Assembly: GCA_905331475.1 (NCBI GenBank)
Contig: CAJNYU010002344.1
Span: 124,001-188,000 of the forward strand
DNA length: 64,000 nucleotides
From: Rotaria socialis
Lineage: Eukaryota; Rotifera; Eurotatoria; Philodinida; Philodinidae
Direction: 5' to 3'
The position numbers and the translations under genes are program-made. This document shows positions 1 through 13,022 of the stretch, piece after piece. A model generated the notes under the pieces. It was not told the DNA's origin and searched no databases. It saw only the letters and a list, made by a program, of their open reading frames with translations. Numbering within the stretch: the stretch's first letter is position 1; every line of letters begins with the position of its first letter.

Positions 1-3000
1 ATTCATTTTCAAGAAAATAATATCCTTTCTCACTTTGTGCGATTTGTTGACATGTTGTTCCTATGTAGGGTGGTGGACATAGACACATCAGTGCATTATT
101 ATTTATTTTACAACTAGAACAAATCAACGGCTCAATGAAAAACTACGCGATTCTTCTTGCTTACGTTCCACCGTTTTTGCAATAATTAGGATTAGCACTG
201 CATGCACTGCTTTCTACAGAAAAATAAAAAAGAAATATTTCAAAAAAATACTACTAAATTTGTTTTGAATGAAACTCGGACCATATTCATAGGTTTCACA
301 TTTTTTCCCTGTATATCCTGATAGACAAGAACACGCATTTTCAAATCCATTGAAATAACAACTAAAGATAATTTATTAAAATCAAATATTCTGAGTATTT
401 CTTTTTCAAATAGCTTACGTTCCACCATTGATACATGAATTTGTCGGAAAACACGAAACTAAAAAATAAACTCATTTACTCATCAGTATATCGATAGAGA
501 TTTAAATTACTTGTAGAATTTTTTTCACAGTATTCGCCTTCAGTTCCCGTTCGACAAACACATCGAAAATGAGTTGAATTGGATATGCATCTTTAAAATA
601 GTCAATGTTACAAAGAAACGAGAGGACTTTCAAATTGTCAATACATACGTGGCTCCTTGTTTACATAGAGTTGGATTTATACTGCAAATTCTATTTGGTA
701 TGACTAAAATTAAAATTCATAGTTCTACAAATTTGATGATCATGATATAAATACGCGTTTGTTCTTCGCATCTTTTTCCAGTGTATCCCGATAAGCAAAA
801 ACAAACATTTTCAAACCCATTGAAATAACAACTAAAGATAATTCATTAAAATCAAATATTCTGATCATTTCTTTTTCAAATAGCTCACGTTCCACCATTG
901 AAACATGGATTCGTCGGAAAACACGAAACTAAGAAATAAACTCATTTACTCATCAATATATCGATAGAGATGTAATTTACGTGTGGTATTTTTTTCACAG
1001 TATTCTCCTTCAGTTCCAGTTCGACAAACACATCGAAAATGAGTTGAATTGGATATGCATCTTTACAACAGTCAATATTACAAAAAAAAACGAGAGAATT
1101 TTCAAATTGCCAATACATACGCGCCTCCTTGTTTACAAAGAGTTGGATTTCTATCACAAATTCCATTTGGTGCGACTAAAATAAAAATAGAAAGTTCTGC
1201 AGATTTGATGATCATGAAATCTATACGCGTTTGTTCTTCACATCTTCCCCCACTATAACCAAATGGACATGCACAGACAAATGTACTTCCACTAGCAATA
1301 CATCTGTAAACAAAAATAATAGAATCAACGTGCTGAAACATTTTTTTAAATCAACTTACGCTCCACCATTCATACATGATGTATAATAACAATTGCCCGC
1401 TAAATTTTAGGTGTTTTCTGTTATGAGAGAATCATTTTAAAAGCTCACTAACCATTCGTATTAACTTCACATGTCGCTCCTTGAAAACCTGGTGAACATT
1501 GACATTGATAACCGTTGCCAACATTCGTACAACTGAAAAACATAATCTAGCAGTCGTTCACTAAGATTCTCTTATACACATACATGCCCCCGTTTTTGCA
1601 CGGTGACGATGAGCAAGGTTTAGCTAAATTATAGTGGTGAAGTTCAAAAACAAATTTCTAATATTTATTTATTAACATACTATCAGATCCAAGTTGACAT
1701 TGATTGCCCGAGTATGTTCCTTTACAAGTACAAAGAAACGAACCACCAGCTGGTGTACAACTACCATTATTAAAACAAGGGAAACTTGAACATGCATTTG
1801 ATTGACCTTTCATAGAAATAATATTCAACAAGTTTTATCAGATATGAACTTTTTAATTTACCAATCGGAATTTCACAAAATTGACCGCTAAATGTACCCG
1901 GACAAGCACATCTTAGCCGATTAAGTGCATAATCAAACGTGCACTGTCCATTATTGGTACAGTAATCTTCAGGACAAGTTGTTTTAGGATTAGCTAAATT
2001 CAATATTCATTTTTTTTAAAGGAAACAATTTAATCAGTTTTACAAAATAGCGTACAACATGTCGATCCAGTATATGCTGCCGGGCACGTACAGTAATAAT
2101 TTGCATTATTATTGAGAGCTACACATGTTGCACCATTTTTACAAGGCATAGAAGAACAAATGCCTAGCGAAACGTAGAAGCAATAAATCTATCTTGTAAT
2201 TATAAATACCTGTTGGCAGATTGAATTGTTGACAATTAGCACCAGAATATGAAGATGTACATCGACATGAATAAGCACCATCGATGCCAGGCACACAGGT
2301 AGCACCATTTTGACAAAGTTCCGGTTGGTAATAACATCGATTCATATCTAACAAAAAAATAACTGAAATTTCAGTCACACATATTTAGTTAATCATACGT
2401 TCACATCGTACTCCATAAAAGTATGCACCACATGTACAAGTATAAGTATTGCCGAATTGAGATGCCGTGCATGCGCCGTTATTTAAGCATGGATCTGATG
2501 CACAAGGTGATGGGGTTACCAGAGTGGCTATTCATAAGGAAATTTGAAGACAGAAAATAGAAAAACCTACATATGAAAACTAAAGATCTAACTCGGCCTA
2601 TATGTTGTTGTTGTTGTTTCTAAAAGTAATTGGTCACACCGTTTACCACCGACTGGAATATCGGTTGGACATACACAATAAAAATCAATATTGCCATTGA
2701 GTGCTATACATCGGCCATTATTAAGGCATGGATTGGGATTACAAACTAAATATATAAATCATCAAAACAACGATATCTCGAATGTCATGATTAGATTTAT
2801 GAAAGACTCGACTTTTAGTGGATTGGTGAAAGTTAAGCACAGGAAAAGTCAGCACGTACGAGTTCAGCACAAGATCAATTCAGCACAGGAAGAATAAGCA
2901 CATGTATTCATCAGCACCAAAATTAAATACTAATAAATTTTAATCATAGGATTTTTTCAAATAATAAGAAAAATAAGAATAATTCGAAATTTAAAACAAA

Positions 3001-3781
3001 AATTATTTCGGCTTCAATTTGTAGTTGTTTATCTAGTTCTTTTATAATAAAATAAATAATGAATTTCTACTAGAGCTTTCGACTCAATACAGTGGAGTCA
3101 TTTTCAATATAAAAATAGTTGATTTCATCTTGTTGAATGTGTTGTTGAGTTCATCAACTACAAATTGAAGTCGAAATAACTTTTGGTTTTAAATTTCGAA
3201 TTATTCTTATTTTTCTTATTATTTGAAAAAATCCTATGATTAAAATTTATTAGTATTTAATTTTGGTGCTGATGAATAAATGTGCTTATTCTTCCTGTGC
3301 TGAATTGATCTTGTGCTGAACTTTTACGTGCAGATTATTCCGTGTTGATCTATCCGTACTGATTTTTCCCGTGCTTAAATTGCCTGTTCCCACTTTGAGT
3401 CGGGTATAGAACAGTCTTATAAAATTTCCAGAATCAAAAGCAGTTCGACTAATCAACGAGTTCATCGACGCATTTTTCACAAGCGCTGGTTACACCAGTA
3501 GATAAAAACGAAAATTTTCAGATTAGAGTAATGCTCCCAATTGCAACCTGCTGAAAATTAACAAATAGAAATTTTTATAAAGTGCTACCGTTACTAAAAA
3601 TCGAAGAGAAAGGACACCCTTTTAAATTGCCCATGTCTCAATTTTTAGGACTTGCTAGAAAAATTCAAAATATATTCTAAAAAAAGTATATCTACATCAA
3701 TTACTTACTATTTCCTTGTCCAGAAACGATAGATATCGTTAATAGAACAACCGAAACAGCAAACACAAGTCTGCACAGCAT
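1..3781 (-). CDS. Secreted multi-EGF-domain protein (N-terminal part; runs off left edge)
   Basis: The start ATG is at 3781-3779. Exon 1 (3709-3781) encodes a signal peptide, MLCRLVFAVSVVLLTISIVS, then ends in a GTAAGT donor in phase 1. Exon 2 starts at 2745 and continues in frame into an EGF module (ICNPNPCLNNGRC...). At least 13 EGF-like modules follow leftwards, for example at about 2400-2510, 2219-2345, 2053-2160, 1863-1995 and 1684-1806. Each has the six-Cys pattern with CxNGG/CxNNG and a CxC...GxxC ending. A Thr-rich linker lies near 2590-2620. Modules left of about 1625 are each split by a short intron at the same place, just after the NGG turn. The product is probably secreted or matrix-associated. 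No calcium-binding DxNE signature is obvious, and no transmembrane segment is seen before the edge. Domain type and start are secure; the precise function is unknown (candidates: adhesion, matrix or Notch-ligand-like roles). Confidence 0.85.
291..1237. repeat. Tandem duplication of a 470-bp two-EGF exon block
   Basis: Two adjacent copies (about 291-765 and 761-1237) align at a constant offset of 470-472 bp. Examples are tattcgcctt at 531 against tattctcctt at 1001, ggatatgcat at 581 and 1051, and tgaaataaca at 351 and 821. Introns are conserved as well as exons. Both copies keep open EGF frames and splice sites, so both appear to be coding. This is a recent intragenic expansion of the EGF array. 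Confidence 0.85.
2808..3404. mobile_element. Fold-back (long inverted repeat) element in intron 1 of the EGF gene
   Basis: Arms at about 2808-3035 and 3165-3404 are inverted copies around a spacer of roughly 130 bp. The inner 170 bp of each arm are nearly identical. The outer part of each arm is a run of degenerate 15-18 bp units containing CAGCAC, and the right arm has about one extra unit. There is no transposase-like ORF, so it is a non-autonomous element. Its outer ends are diverged and I found no clear target-site duplication, so the family is unassigned. It lies wholly inside the intron, so the host gene is not broken. Confidence 0.7.
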
Positions 3782-5195
3782 TTTGCAATTTAATTAAATA
3801 TCCTTTTAAAATCAAACGTTTATATTTATATATGTTAACAATTTGGCAACAAAAACGAAACTAACCGCGTATCGTCAAAACTAGAGTGAGAGAAAATACC
3901 TCCGAACTTAAAAGCATATTTAATCTCTATCATATCAAATTTCCATAATTGTAAAAATGAAAGCAACAATAAAAATTCAATTACATTCACCATGTATATA
4001 ATCATGAAAGATATATCATAGAAAAGAAAAAGGTAGTAACAAAAACAGAATCAATCGCATCTTATATATTCAGTAACTCATCCCGAAACCAGAGTGTGAA
4101 AGACAAATTACAATTCGATATATGGCATAATTCAATTGATGTTCTTACACTCAAGAAGATGTATAAATTATTTCAAAGATCAATACATCAAGATGTCAAT
4201 TTGCTTTCTTTAATTGTATTTGTACACAAGAACATGTTTCATGGAAGCTTTTTTTCCAGTAAAACAAAAACCTAAATTCATATCATAATAATTAATCAAA
4301 ATTTTTAATCAACTTGTCAAGTATAAATAAATATTTTTCTTTTTATAAAGTCAACAGAGAAATTTTCTTTCTTTCTTTCTTTCTTTCTTTCAAAACGAAT
4401 ATCGACATATTTAACAAAGTACTAGATATAATCAAGAGAGACAAAAAAGAAGAATGAATGAATAGCAATCAACAGCAACCTTCGACATGCTTTCTCATCG
4501 CTTTCGTCATTGTCTAGCTCATTTTCGCCTTTTTCCACTTGCCGCAGTGTATATGTATGTGTGCGGCACTCGCATATTAGAGATGTCTATCTATTTGTGT
4601 GCCCGGTATATGTGTGCGCACAAGGGGTGTCGACACGTCGTCAGAGGGATGATCGATCGATGTATTGCTCACCACCGTGTGAGTACTGTTCACTTCAGTG
4701 ATTATAGTCAGTGTGCGCAATGGTTTTACTCGTAGATGTATGCGCTTCTTCTCTTTGAATCTCAAGAGACTCACAAATATGTGCATAGTTAAAGAAAGAA
4801 AAAAAGAAGTCAAGCAATTCGATCGTGATTTTTTCTTCTTCTTCTCCTCTGTGGTCACAAATCACTGACTGTCTTGATGATAGGAGAGACGAAGAACAAG
4901 AATCGACTATATTGCCGACAGGATCTGAAAATTAAAATAAAATAAAAACATCAGAGAATGACAATATTCGCGTCGGTATTTATTTTATATTTATCGATTA
5001 GTAAGAAATAGAAAACATCACAATTCCCCCACGAATAGAAATGCATGTCAATGCATATCTAAATATTCTCTGGAAAAGTTATCTCTCGTGTTAATATACT
5101 GCCATCGAAAAATAAAGTATCGTATCATTTACAACAAGTGTATACTAATGACTTTTGTATATTAGTAGCATAACTACTGGAATAGTTTACTTCCT

Positions 5196-5229
<34 letters not shown>

Positions 5230-6005
5230 TGACTAAAGTGTTTTTTCGTTCCTGCGCTACAACTTTTTTCTGCCGACTCTACAAGTACAAAGATGATCCT
5301 CTTTGGAAATAAAAATTTCTCTATTAATCAATATTCTACTATAACACATTTTTATTATCCAACATGAATGTGCGATATTCTTTTCTTTCGAGTTACATAT
5401 AACATATAAATAGTACTTGAGAGAAAAATCTAAAGGCAGAAAGAACGCGATGGCAAAACGAGAGAGAGAGAGAGAGAAAAATCCGAATTCCCTTTCCGTT
5501 ATCTCCTATATATATAAATAATTTCATTCGTTGTTGATCGGAAGTATTTTGGATCAATGGGAATTTTTTGCCTTTCGGTAATCGAGAATGTTGACCAACA
5601 CAACATCAAGACGCGAAGAAAATGGAGCAAGAGAAAAGAAAAGAAAAGAAAAAACTTGCATCGATAGACCAACGAAGAGAAGAAGAAAAGAAGTACTATA
5701 ACCCCTACACGATCAATCTCATATTTCACAACAAATGAAAGAAGAATATCATTTGTATTTCTTCTTTTTTTGTTTTGACTAAAAAGAGAAAGGAAAAACA
5801 TGTTGTATTTATTTTTCTTAGTATTTAGATTGATGAGTCCATTGTATTAATTTCGACAGATCTTCTGAAAATACTTCGACAACTTCTATTTGAATACAAA
5901 AAAAGAAGAAGAAGAAGAAGAGAACTGCAGAACGAATAAAATTGAAAAAAAAAGAAGAAGAGCAAACAGAAGAAAAAAACACATCAATCTCCATCATCAT
6001 CTATC
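3782..6005. other. Intergenic region between divergent EGF and Hox genes
   Basis: I see no convincing gene. This is the shared upstream region of the minus-strand EGF gene and the plus-strand Hox gene, so it probably holds both promoters. It contains a TTTC run (4363-4390), an AG run of 14 units (5199-5226), a second AG run (5461-5477) and purine-rich tracts at 5620-5690 and 5890-5990. Short open frames at 4487-4858 and 5499-5801 overlap simple sequence and look like chance. Confidence 0.6.
5199..5226. repeat. (AG)14 microsatellite
   Basis: Uninterrupted AG run upstream of the Hox gene. Confidence 0.9.
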
Positions 6006-7603
6006 ATGATGAATCGATACCAACACCAACACCTACAAACACATAATTCGAATACAATTCTTCAATCAAATCATCACTATCACTTAACTAATAGTACAAC
6101 AACAACAACAATGTCTGTTCTACAGACGCCAATTGATACTTATTCATCCAATAACAATTCAATTCTTGATATTCATCAACAAAATCATTACAGTTTACTT
6201 GATGATAATTATGCATACAATCCGCCACCTTCCTATTGTATTAAACATCATCCTATCTATCGTTCTCCAACTATTTGTACATTAGAATCCCAACCATCAG
6301 TTTATGAAACATATAATTCATCTCCATCGTCATCTTCAACAGCAACAGCAGTAGCAACAACAACAACAACACCGAATATTCCAGTAAATACTTATGAACA
6401 ATTTTGCATTGACAATGCTCAAACATCGCCATCGCCATCATCTTGGATAGCAACAACGCCAACAACAGCAAACGAAGGATCACTATATCATCCAATTCAA
6501 TCGTTTGATCAATGTAACATTTATTTAAATAATTCTCAATTATCTGAACAAAACTATCGAGATTATCTATCGATTCCATTATCTAATAATGAAACATCCT
6601 CATCGTCATCGATATCATCGTCGTCATCCTCATTTAATAATCTTTCACATCCACAACCATATCGACATCATGAACAGTCATCTATGGACGAAAAACCTCT
6701 GTCTATTGTTGCTAGTGAAGCTAAATATAAATGGATGCAAATAAAACGTACACCAGCGAAAACAGCAGGTAAAATTTCTATTTATATATTTCTCGAACAT
6801 ATGTTTCGATTTTTAATCTTGATAAAAACAAAAAAGAAGAATAGACAAAAAAATAATACTAGTGTATTCGTCCTGAAATGTATTCCATCAGATATAACAA
6901 AAAAAGATAAATAGTATTTTGCACATACACAGGTGTCCAACAAATAGATGAACAAGAATTTCTGTTTTTTTTTTGCCCCGCTCTGCTCGATTCGACTTGT
7001 TTAATTCATCGGCTACACTGCCGAACGTCAAGTCACGATAGATGATCGATATAGTTATCTATAGGAATCGATCATCGCCTTGATTAAAAATTATGCCATT
7101 TATAGTTAAAAAAATAAAGATCAAAATGCCATCTATCATCACGGATTTTCTGTTTCAATGATGCTGTAATACATACTGATAAAAAAAAACTGTACATATG
7201 TTTATTTGAAGGAAAACCGACTGATTATAATTATAATAGTGGTACATCACTCGCGAATGGTTCATCAACGAATTCAATCGTAAATAATAATTTACCTGCA
7301 AATGCTGGTCGCACTAATTTTACAAATAAACAATTGACAGTAAGAAAAAGAAGAAATTATAAAAAAAAAACTCATTTTCATACCTATTTTTTTTAGGAAT
7401 TAGAGAAAGAATTTCATTTTAGTCGTTATCTAACACGTGCAAGACGTATTGAAATAGCAGCATCACTTCAATTAAATGAAACACAAGTGAAAGTAAGTCT
7501 TATCAAACTAAATTTTAGATATCATTTTCCTAAAATAAAACTACTTCAGATTTGGTTTCAAAATCGTCGTATGAAAGCAAAAAAACGGCAACGTGAACGT
7601 TAG
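6006..7603 (+). CDS. Hox1: Labial/Hox1-class homeodomain transcription factor
   Basis: Four exons (6006-6768, 7212-7339, 7397-7492, 7550-7603) give 346 aa. The N-terminal 230 residues are low-complexity (Gln/His/Asn/Ser/Thr). The hexapeptide YKWM (residues 241-244), followed by QIKRTP, matches the labial/Hox1 PBC-binding motif. The homeodomain is about residues 284-343 and carries the Hox1 diagnostic strings [29 protein letters not shown] and [10 protein letters not shown], with DNA-contacting W48, F49, Q50 and N51. The protein ends three residues after the homeodomain. One intron separates hexapeptide and homeodomain; two more split the homeobox, after T14 and between K46 and I47. As a Hox1 protein it should be a nuclear anterior patterning factor acting with a PBC/Exd cofactor (family knowledge). 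No other Hox gene is in the window. The first of two adjacent ATGs was taken as start. Confidence 0.93.
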
Positions 7604-7784
7604 TATCGAAATAATTGTACTCCTTGTTTTGAATTTGTTTTTTTTCTTCTTTTCTCATAGCCGATATTCTTCCATTTGATTCCATGTGAATTTATTCATG
7701 TACAAAAAGCAGTATTCTATCTGGATAGATATGTTGTTGTCTAGAAAGTTCTTTTTTTTTGTCTCAATTTTCATTGTGTCATTC

Positions 7785-7822
<38 letters not shown>

Positions 7823-9059
7823 GCTTTCATTCAATCGTTGTATTAAACGAATCTATCTATGAACAAAATTTGATTGATTCGTTTTGCATCAATAACTATT
7901 CAATTTTCTATAGTGTCGTATTTTATTGATTTGTTTTAATGCCTGAAGCAAAGATTAACAAGGTTTTCGAGGTGATACATCACTCAATAAAACCTAGTGA
8001 TAAGATTAAACACGGATATACATATTTATAAGAAATAGAAAGTTCAATCGGAAAGTTATTGCACGACATCACAATGATGATTCAAGCGAATATTCTCATT
8101 CACTCATCAAAAAACAACAATACAAAAGTTAATTCGATTACGTTCTGTAGTTTTGTTTTTGTCAATGTCGGCAATGCTTGTTTAGTTGACCACCTTTTCG
8201 TCTATGATATATCTATAGGGAGAGATCGATTAAACTTATTGTGATTTTTATATGTAAATTCATATATATAGAGAGAGAGAGACCGCTTAGGGAATGCATG
8301 CAAGCAGCAATGTGTGAAATTGAGTGAATCGGATGGACAAGCGAAGCAAAGGGAGGAGAGACACAAGCAAGAAAAAGCGAGAAGATCAAACGACTTATAT
8401 ACATATAGAGACAAGTCAACAAAACGAAGACAAGAGTCATCTTTAAACTATTCATTTAAGATGAATATTATCAGACAGACAGACGAAGACGGATATGCTC
8501 TACTTCCGGATAACAAAAACATCAATCAAAATGTAAGAGTTTTCTCATGAAGAAAAAACTATTCACTTCGCACATTACTATCTTATAGCAAATTGATTAT
8601 TTTTTAACGGCAATAAATTTTAAGAAAGATACATTTTCTTTGTCCATAAGCAATATGAAAATTGTTTCTGTTATAGCGCGATGCCTTGTATTGCAAAACT
8701 TAAAACGTTCATTTTCAATTATTCTTTATTGAAAAAAAAATGTTCTCGAATGTTCATTGGCTGAGTTGAGTCGATGTTATGATTCGGCTTCACTTGTCAA
8801 CGATTATTGTGAAAACAAACCAATTGAATGCGAAAAACAACCATTAACGTGTTATTCACAACTATGCATTGTGATGTATGAGCATTTAATTATCAGGGTT
8901 TGCCATAATCCATTCAATACGATAAATTCGTAAAAAAAGGTCTCGTTGATATTTCAGATGGCAAAGAGAAAATTTTCTTCCTTGAAAAATTATAGGAGCA
9001 ATCAAGTGCTGTTAATACCAAGGATAACTCGAAATAGAGTTATGCGTGTACTGCATAGG
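7604..9059. other. Non-coding region downstream of the Hox gene
   Basis: This holds the Hox 3' flank and then AT-rich DNA with a TTG microsatellite (7785-7823) and a short GA run (8268-8282). Open frames at 8059-8550 lack splice-consistent continuation or any recognisable domain. I see no gene. Confidence 0.55.
7785..7823. repeat. (TTG)n microsatellite
   Basis: About 13 uninterrupted TTG units lie in the 3' flank of the Hox gene, possibly in its 3' UTR. Confidence 0.9.
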
Positions 9060-10900
9060 ACGAGCTTGAGGGTGTTAATATTATGTCAACGTGCTTTACT
9101 TATCGGAATACTAATGGTGCGTACGAGGGAAGTTCATGAATGTGACTCAGGGATTTCAACGAAACCTACATAGGTTTGTCAAGTCTAGTGTTGGTATCTC
9201 ATCTCTTGAAAAAATAGCGGTCCAGACTGAACTTTTGTCTCGAACCTTGAGGACGATCACAGACTTTCTTTTGACTGAAACAAATTCGCAAAAAGAAGTT
9301 TGAAATAATTGATGATTCAATTCATTTGTTTGCCGTTGATATATAAATATCAGTTAAATATAATTTTGATGATGCTCCCAAACGAACTCGCTTCTTAGTA
9401 CTAATTTAAAAGGAAAAAAATCTACTTTTATGGATCAACTCTTATACTGCATACATCAGCGTAATCCTTCATCGAATAGAACATTGAATTCTACATTGGA
9501 TTGACGATCAATGATACAAGGGCTGAAAATCCTGCTGTACTAATTATTTCATAGAGAACCGTATGTTTTGAGTTCCTAAAATATTTTTCATGTAAGAACT
9601 TTCGAGAATATTATTATTCAGAAATTATTTCTACGTTTTAAACTAATGCTCCACAGATTCCGATCATCAAAGTACAGTGTAAGTTGAAAATAGTCGCATA
9701 TTTGGAATCAGTGTCAAAAAATGAACCCGAATAGTCGATCTTTCAAATTTCCTTTTGCGAGTTTGTTTCAGCCAGAAGAAAGTCTGTCGATCCCCCTCAG
9801 GGTCCAAGACAAAAGCTATTTTTACTTCAAATTTTCACCGGTTCGGTCTGGACCACTAATTTTTCTATAGATGAGATATCAGAACTAGACTGAGCAGGCC
9901 TATTGGGGGGACCCACGTTAAATGTCCGTCTCAGTGTTTTTTCAATAGCTTCATCATTTTCATTTTCTAGGTCTTAGTTTTTTTCAATAGATTCACCATT
10001 CAATTCTTCACAAGGTTGATACTACAAGTTTTTCTGTTGAAAGTTGAGGAAAAAATTAAAAAAAGAATATTCAACAAGTATAGCAGCATCAACTTTCAAA
10101 GCTAGAAAATACTTTTTGCAGATTTTTCGTTGGCCAGTGACGATAAAAATTAAACAATGTAGTTATTTTGTAGCCTTTGAAAAGCTCTATCTTCCGATCA
10201 TAATTGAGAAGTTTCCACATTCAACCTTGTAATGCGCACTCTAAGTATCTTCTCTTTCAGATTTGCGAGAGAATTTAGCTCTTTCAATCTGCAATTTCGA
10301 TACTCCTAGGAAAAGAAGCGCAGCTAAGCCAAAATATCATTTTTTGTATTCGTTTTTTCTATTTTGATCGGAATGGCCTACTGTACCAAAGTCAAACGGG
10401 AAATTTGAGTTTTAACTTTTTTAAAATTCAACTAGCGCCAAAATATCTGATTTAAGCTATTTTGAAGAGAATTTTCAAAAAGCCAGATTTTTCGATCTTC
10501 CGCTTGATTTCGACGAGATCTGAGCTGCATTTCAAATTACTCAGTAACATCTTTGCTTCTGTTTCGTTTTGTACGCCATTGTAAAGAATTTGCAAAAGTT
10601 TGTTTTAAAAATCACTTTGAAAGTTGATGCTGTTATACATGTTGTGTATTCTTTTTTTTGTTTTGTTCCTCAACTTTCAACAGAAAAAAGTGTAGTATCA
10701 ATCTTGTAGAGAATTGAATGGCAAATCTTTTGGGAAGAAACTAACGCCTAGAAAATGAAAATGATGAAGTTATTGAAAAAACACTGAGAGGGACATTTAA
10801 CCTGAGCCACCCGATATGTAGGTCTCGTTGAAATCCCTGATTCGTACTCAGGACCCTTTCCTCGTTAGAACCATGCTGATAAGCATCGCAAATGTGATTC
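9060..10900. repeat. Nested inverted-repeat cluster (degenerate fold-back elements)
   Basis: Three pairs of inverted segments are interleaved. Outer pair: the ends of the cluster share CAGGGATTTCAACGA (9148-9162), with its reverse complement near 10835-10849. Second pair: about 9170-9310 against 9740-9905. Third pair: about 9910-10110 against 10610-10812, including the block around tttctgttgaaagttgagg. Order is A-B-B'-C-C'-A'. No transposase frame is seen, and the open frames at 8946-9173 and 10044-10232 fall in repeat sequence. It is best read as one non-autonomous fold-back transposon, or two with one inserted in the other; the candidate end flanks show no convincing target duplication. Confidence 0.65.
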
Positions 10901-13022
10901 ATGATAGTGTAATTTACTATATCTCAACTAGTATATTTGCCTTGCAAACTCCAATGTTGCGATAGAAAAAAAAACGCATTAAGGGTATATTTAGAAATAT
11001 GACAGATGTTCAATTTTCTATTTGCAAGTACTGCATTCAGTGAATTTACCGTAAATATCTAACAATTTCTTTTGCTGTACTGCATGACTTGTGAAAAAGT
11101 ATCAGTCATTTTTTCTGCAATAGTACTTAACATAGTGGGAGACAAAAACAAATTCGCCTAGTATGAATTCTCTATCTAAGCGGGTTACTTTAAAATGGGA
11201 AACGGCTTTACCGTAAGGAATTTTCTCATTTTTATAGAATTATTTAATTTTGAAGCTGATTATTGTTATCTTTGTCTTAATTAGGTCTATTACGGCTTGT
11301 CCACGTAACGCGCTACTTCGCTGATCAGGTTTTAAAAAACGTTTTTTTCGATATAGACAGATCTGAGCGTGTTTTCTGGTACAGGTTTTTACGCTGATTA
11401 TGAATTTGGACTTTCTTTCTGAAAACAATTGAGTTTTTTGGCATCGAAAACCGCGTTTTAAAATTTTCTCGACAATCGTATTTTCAATTTTCTAACCAAG
11501 AAATTTAAAACAAAAATGCAGACTAATATACTATCCGATGCAGAATTTGATTCTCTACAAAATGGTCTGTTTAGTTTTTACTCTCATTCCTCAAGACAAC
11601 TTCTAAGCTCTTGTACAGTTTCTAACTTACTGTACAATTATTGAGCTCCTGTTTCAATGTAGCAACTTGATTTCTTTTACAGAAGGATATATGTACGGCA
11701 GTGATCAATATATATAAGCATTAAATATTTTTAAGCATGTTATGTGCTTCAAATTTGGTCGACAAGAAAACGCGTCACAGCGTTAGGTTTGTTTTTTGCA
11801 TTTTTTATCTGAGCGAAAATAGTTTTATAAGCAGCCCTAGAGACAAGGATCCTTTTTTGTCACAGTGTTAAGCGATGATAAAACCTTTTTAGAAACGTGA
11901 GAGTTCAGTCAAACTAGGTCATTTTTGCAGCATAAATAGATTATGATGAGCTGCGTTGAATGATGTTTGAACGACCTTGTTAGCTCTAATGCCTTTCGAG
12001 ATAATTGCAAAAAAATTTACCAAAATGTTACTGCGTTACGTTTGGATAAGTCGATTACGTGTTTGTCATGATGAAAGCAAAGTTCATTAAAACCTCAAAA
12101 GACGAATTTGCAGACGCCCATAAAATTGTTACTGACAAAAGACCTTCTAGTCACTAAGATATTTTTTTCAGTTGTGTATCTATTACAGAACAAATTACTT
12201 TGCGAACGAAACCTTTCAAGAGTCGTAACTACATCTCATATAGACAATTAGTATTATCTTGGAAGTAGATCGTGCATTTGCCTAGATAAAAAAAAAGACT
12301 TGAGGCTCCGTCGTAGATAAAAAATTTCCACTTTTTTCTGCGGGACAACAAACCATGGAAAATTGTTTTGTCGTAATTGAAAAATGATGTTTCTTCAGTG
12401 TTAATAATAAATTATTTTTGGCATATTTACTAAATCGACGCATATAGTGCGAAACAGAAATATTACGCCATCAATTTTACCAATATAAATATGCATCTAA
12501 AGAATGATTTGAATCCATCTCTATAATATCAAATTGAGTTTTAGAACAAGGTAATTTATTGAATGTTCTTTTTTATAATATAGCATAGCAGTAAACATTC
12601 AAACAAATTTAGGAACATATGAAGATAATAAAAAATTCTAACCATTTAATTTTTGTGACTTTCATAGAAGAATATCAGATAAAAGCATGACCAGTCATTT
12701 CAGTTCTACGTGACGCATAGAATTTCTATGTAATCAGTATAACAACGATATAGAATTACAATAGATATTCTTCGAATTTTTTATTCTACTTTTCTTTTTA
12801 TTAATATCATGAATACAGAATGTAAATAAATACTACATTCGTGGCTATTGCAATAATAATCAACACGGTTCCAATGTCAAAGTCACCTCTCAAATTCATG
12901 TCCAATTAAAGCAGACTGTAAATGGAGTTTCAAGGATAGTTCGCATCTCTTCGATAGGAAAATTACCTTAATTTAAGATGTAATTATGCTTCACAATGCA
13001 TGAAATATGGTAAACTGAAAGG
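10901..13022. other. Non-coding AT-rich region
   Basis: No gene, RNA gene or strong repeat recognised. Short open frames on both strands lack domain similarity or exon-like boundaries. Confidence 0.5.

Noticed and set aside
1770-2378. Treating the 77- and 79-aa minus-strand frames as separate small EGF genes
   Set aside because: They are exons of one EGF-array gene, linked by short phase-compatible introns to a signal-peptide exon.
6271-6579. 102-aa minus-strand frame opposite Hox exon 1
   Set aside because: Leu-rich shadow of CAA/TCA repeats in the Hox low-complexity region.
8946-9173. 75-aa open frame upstream of the inverted-repeat cluster
   Set aside because: Overlaps the outer inverted repeat, basic low-information peptide, no splice partners or domain.
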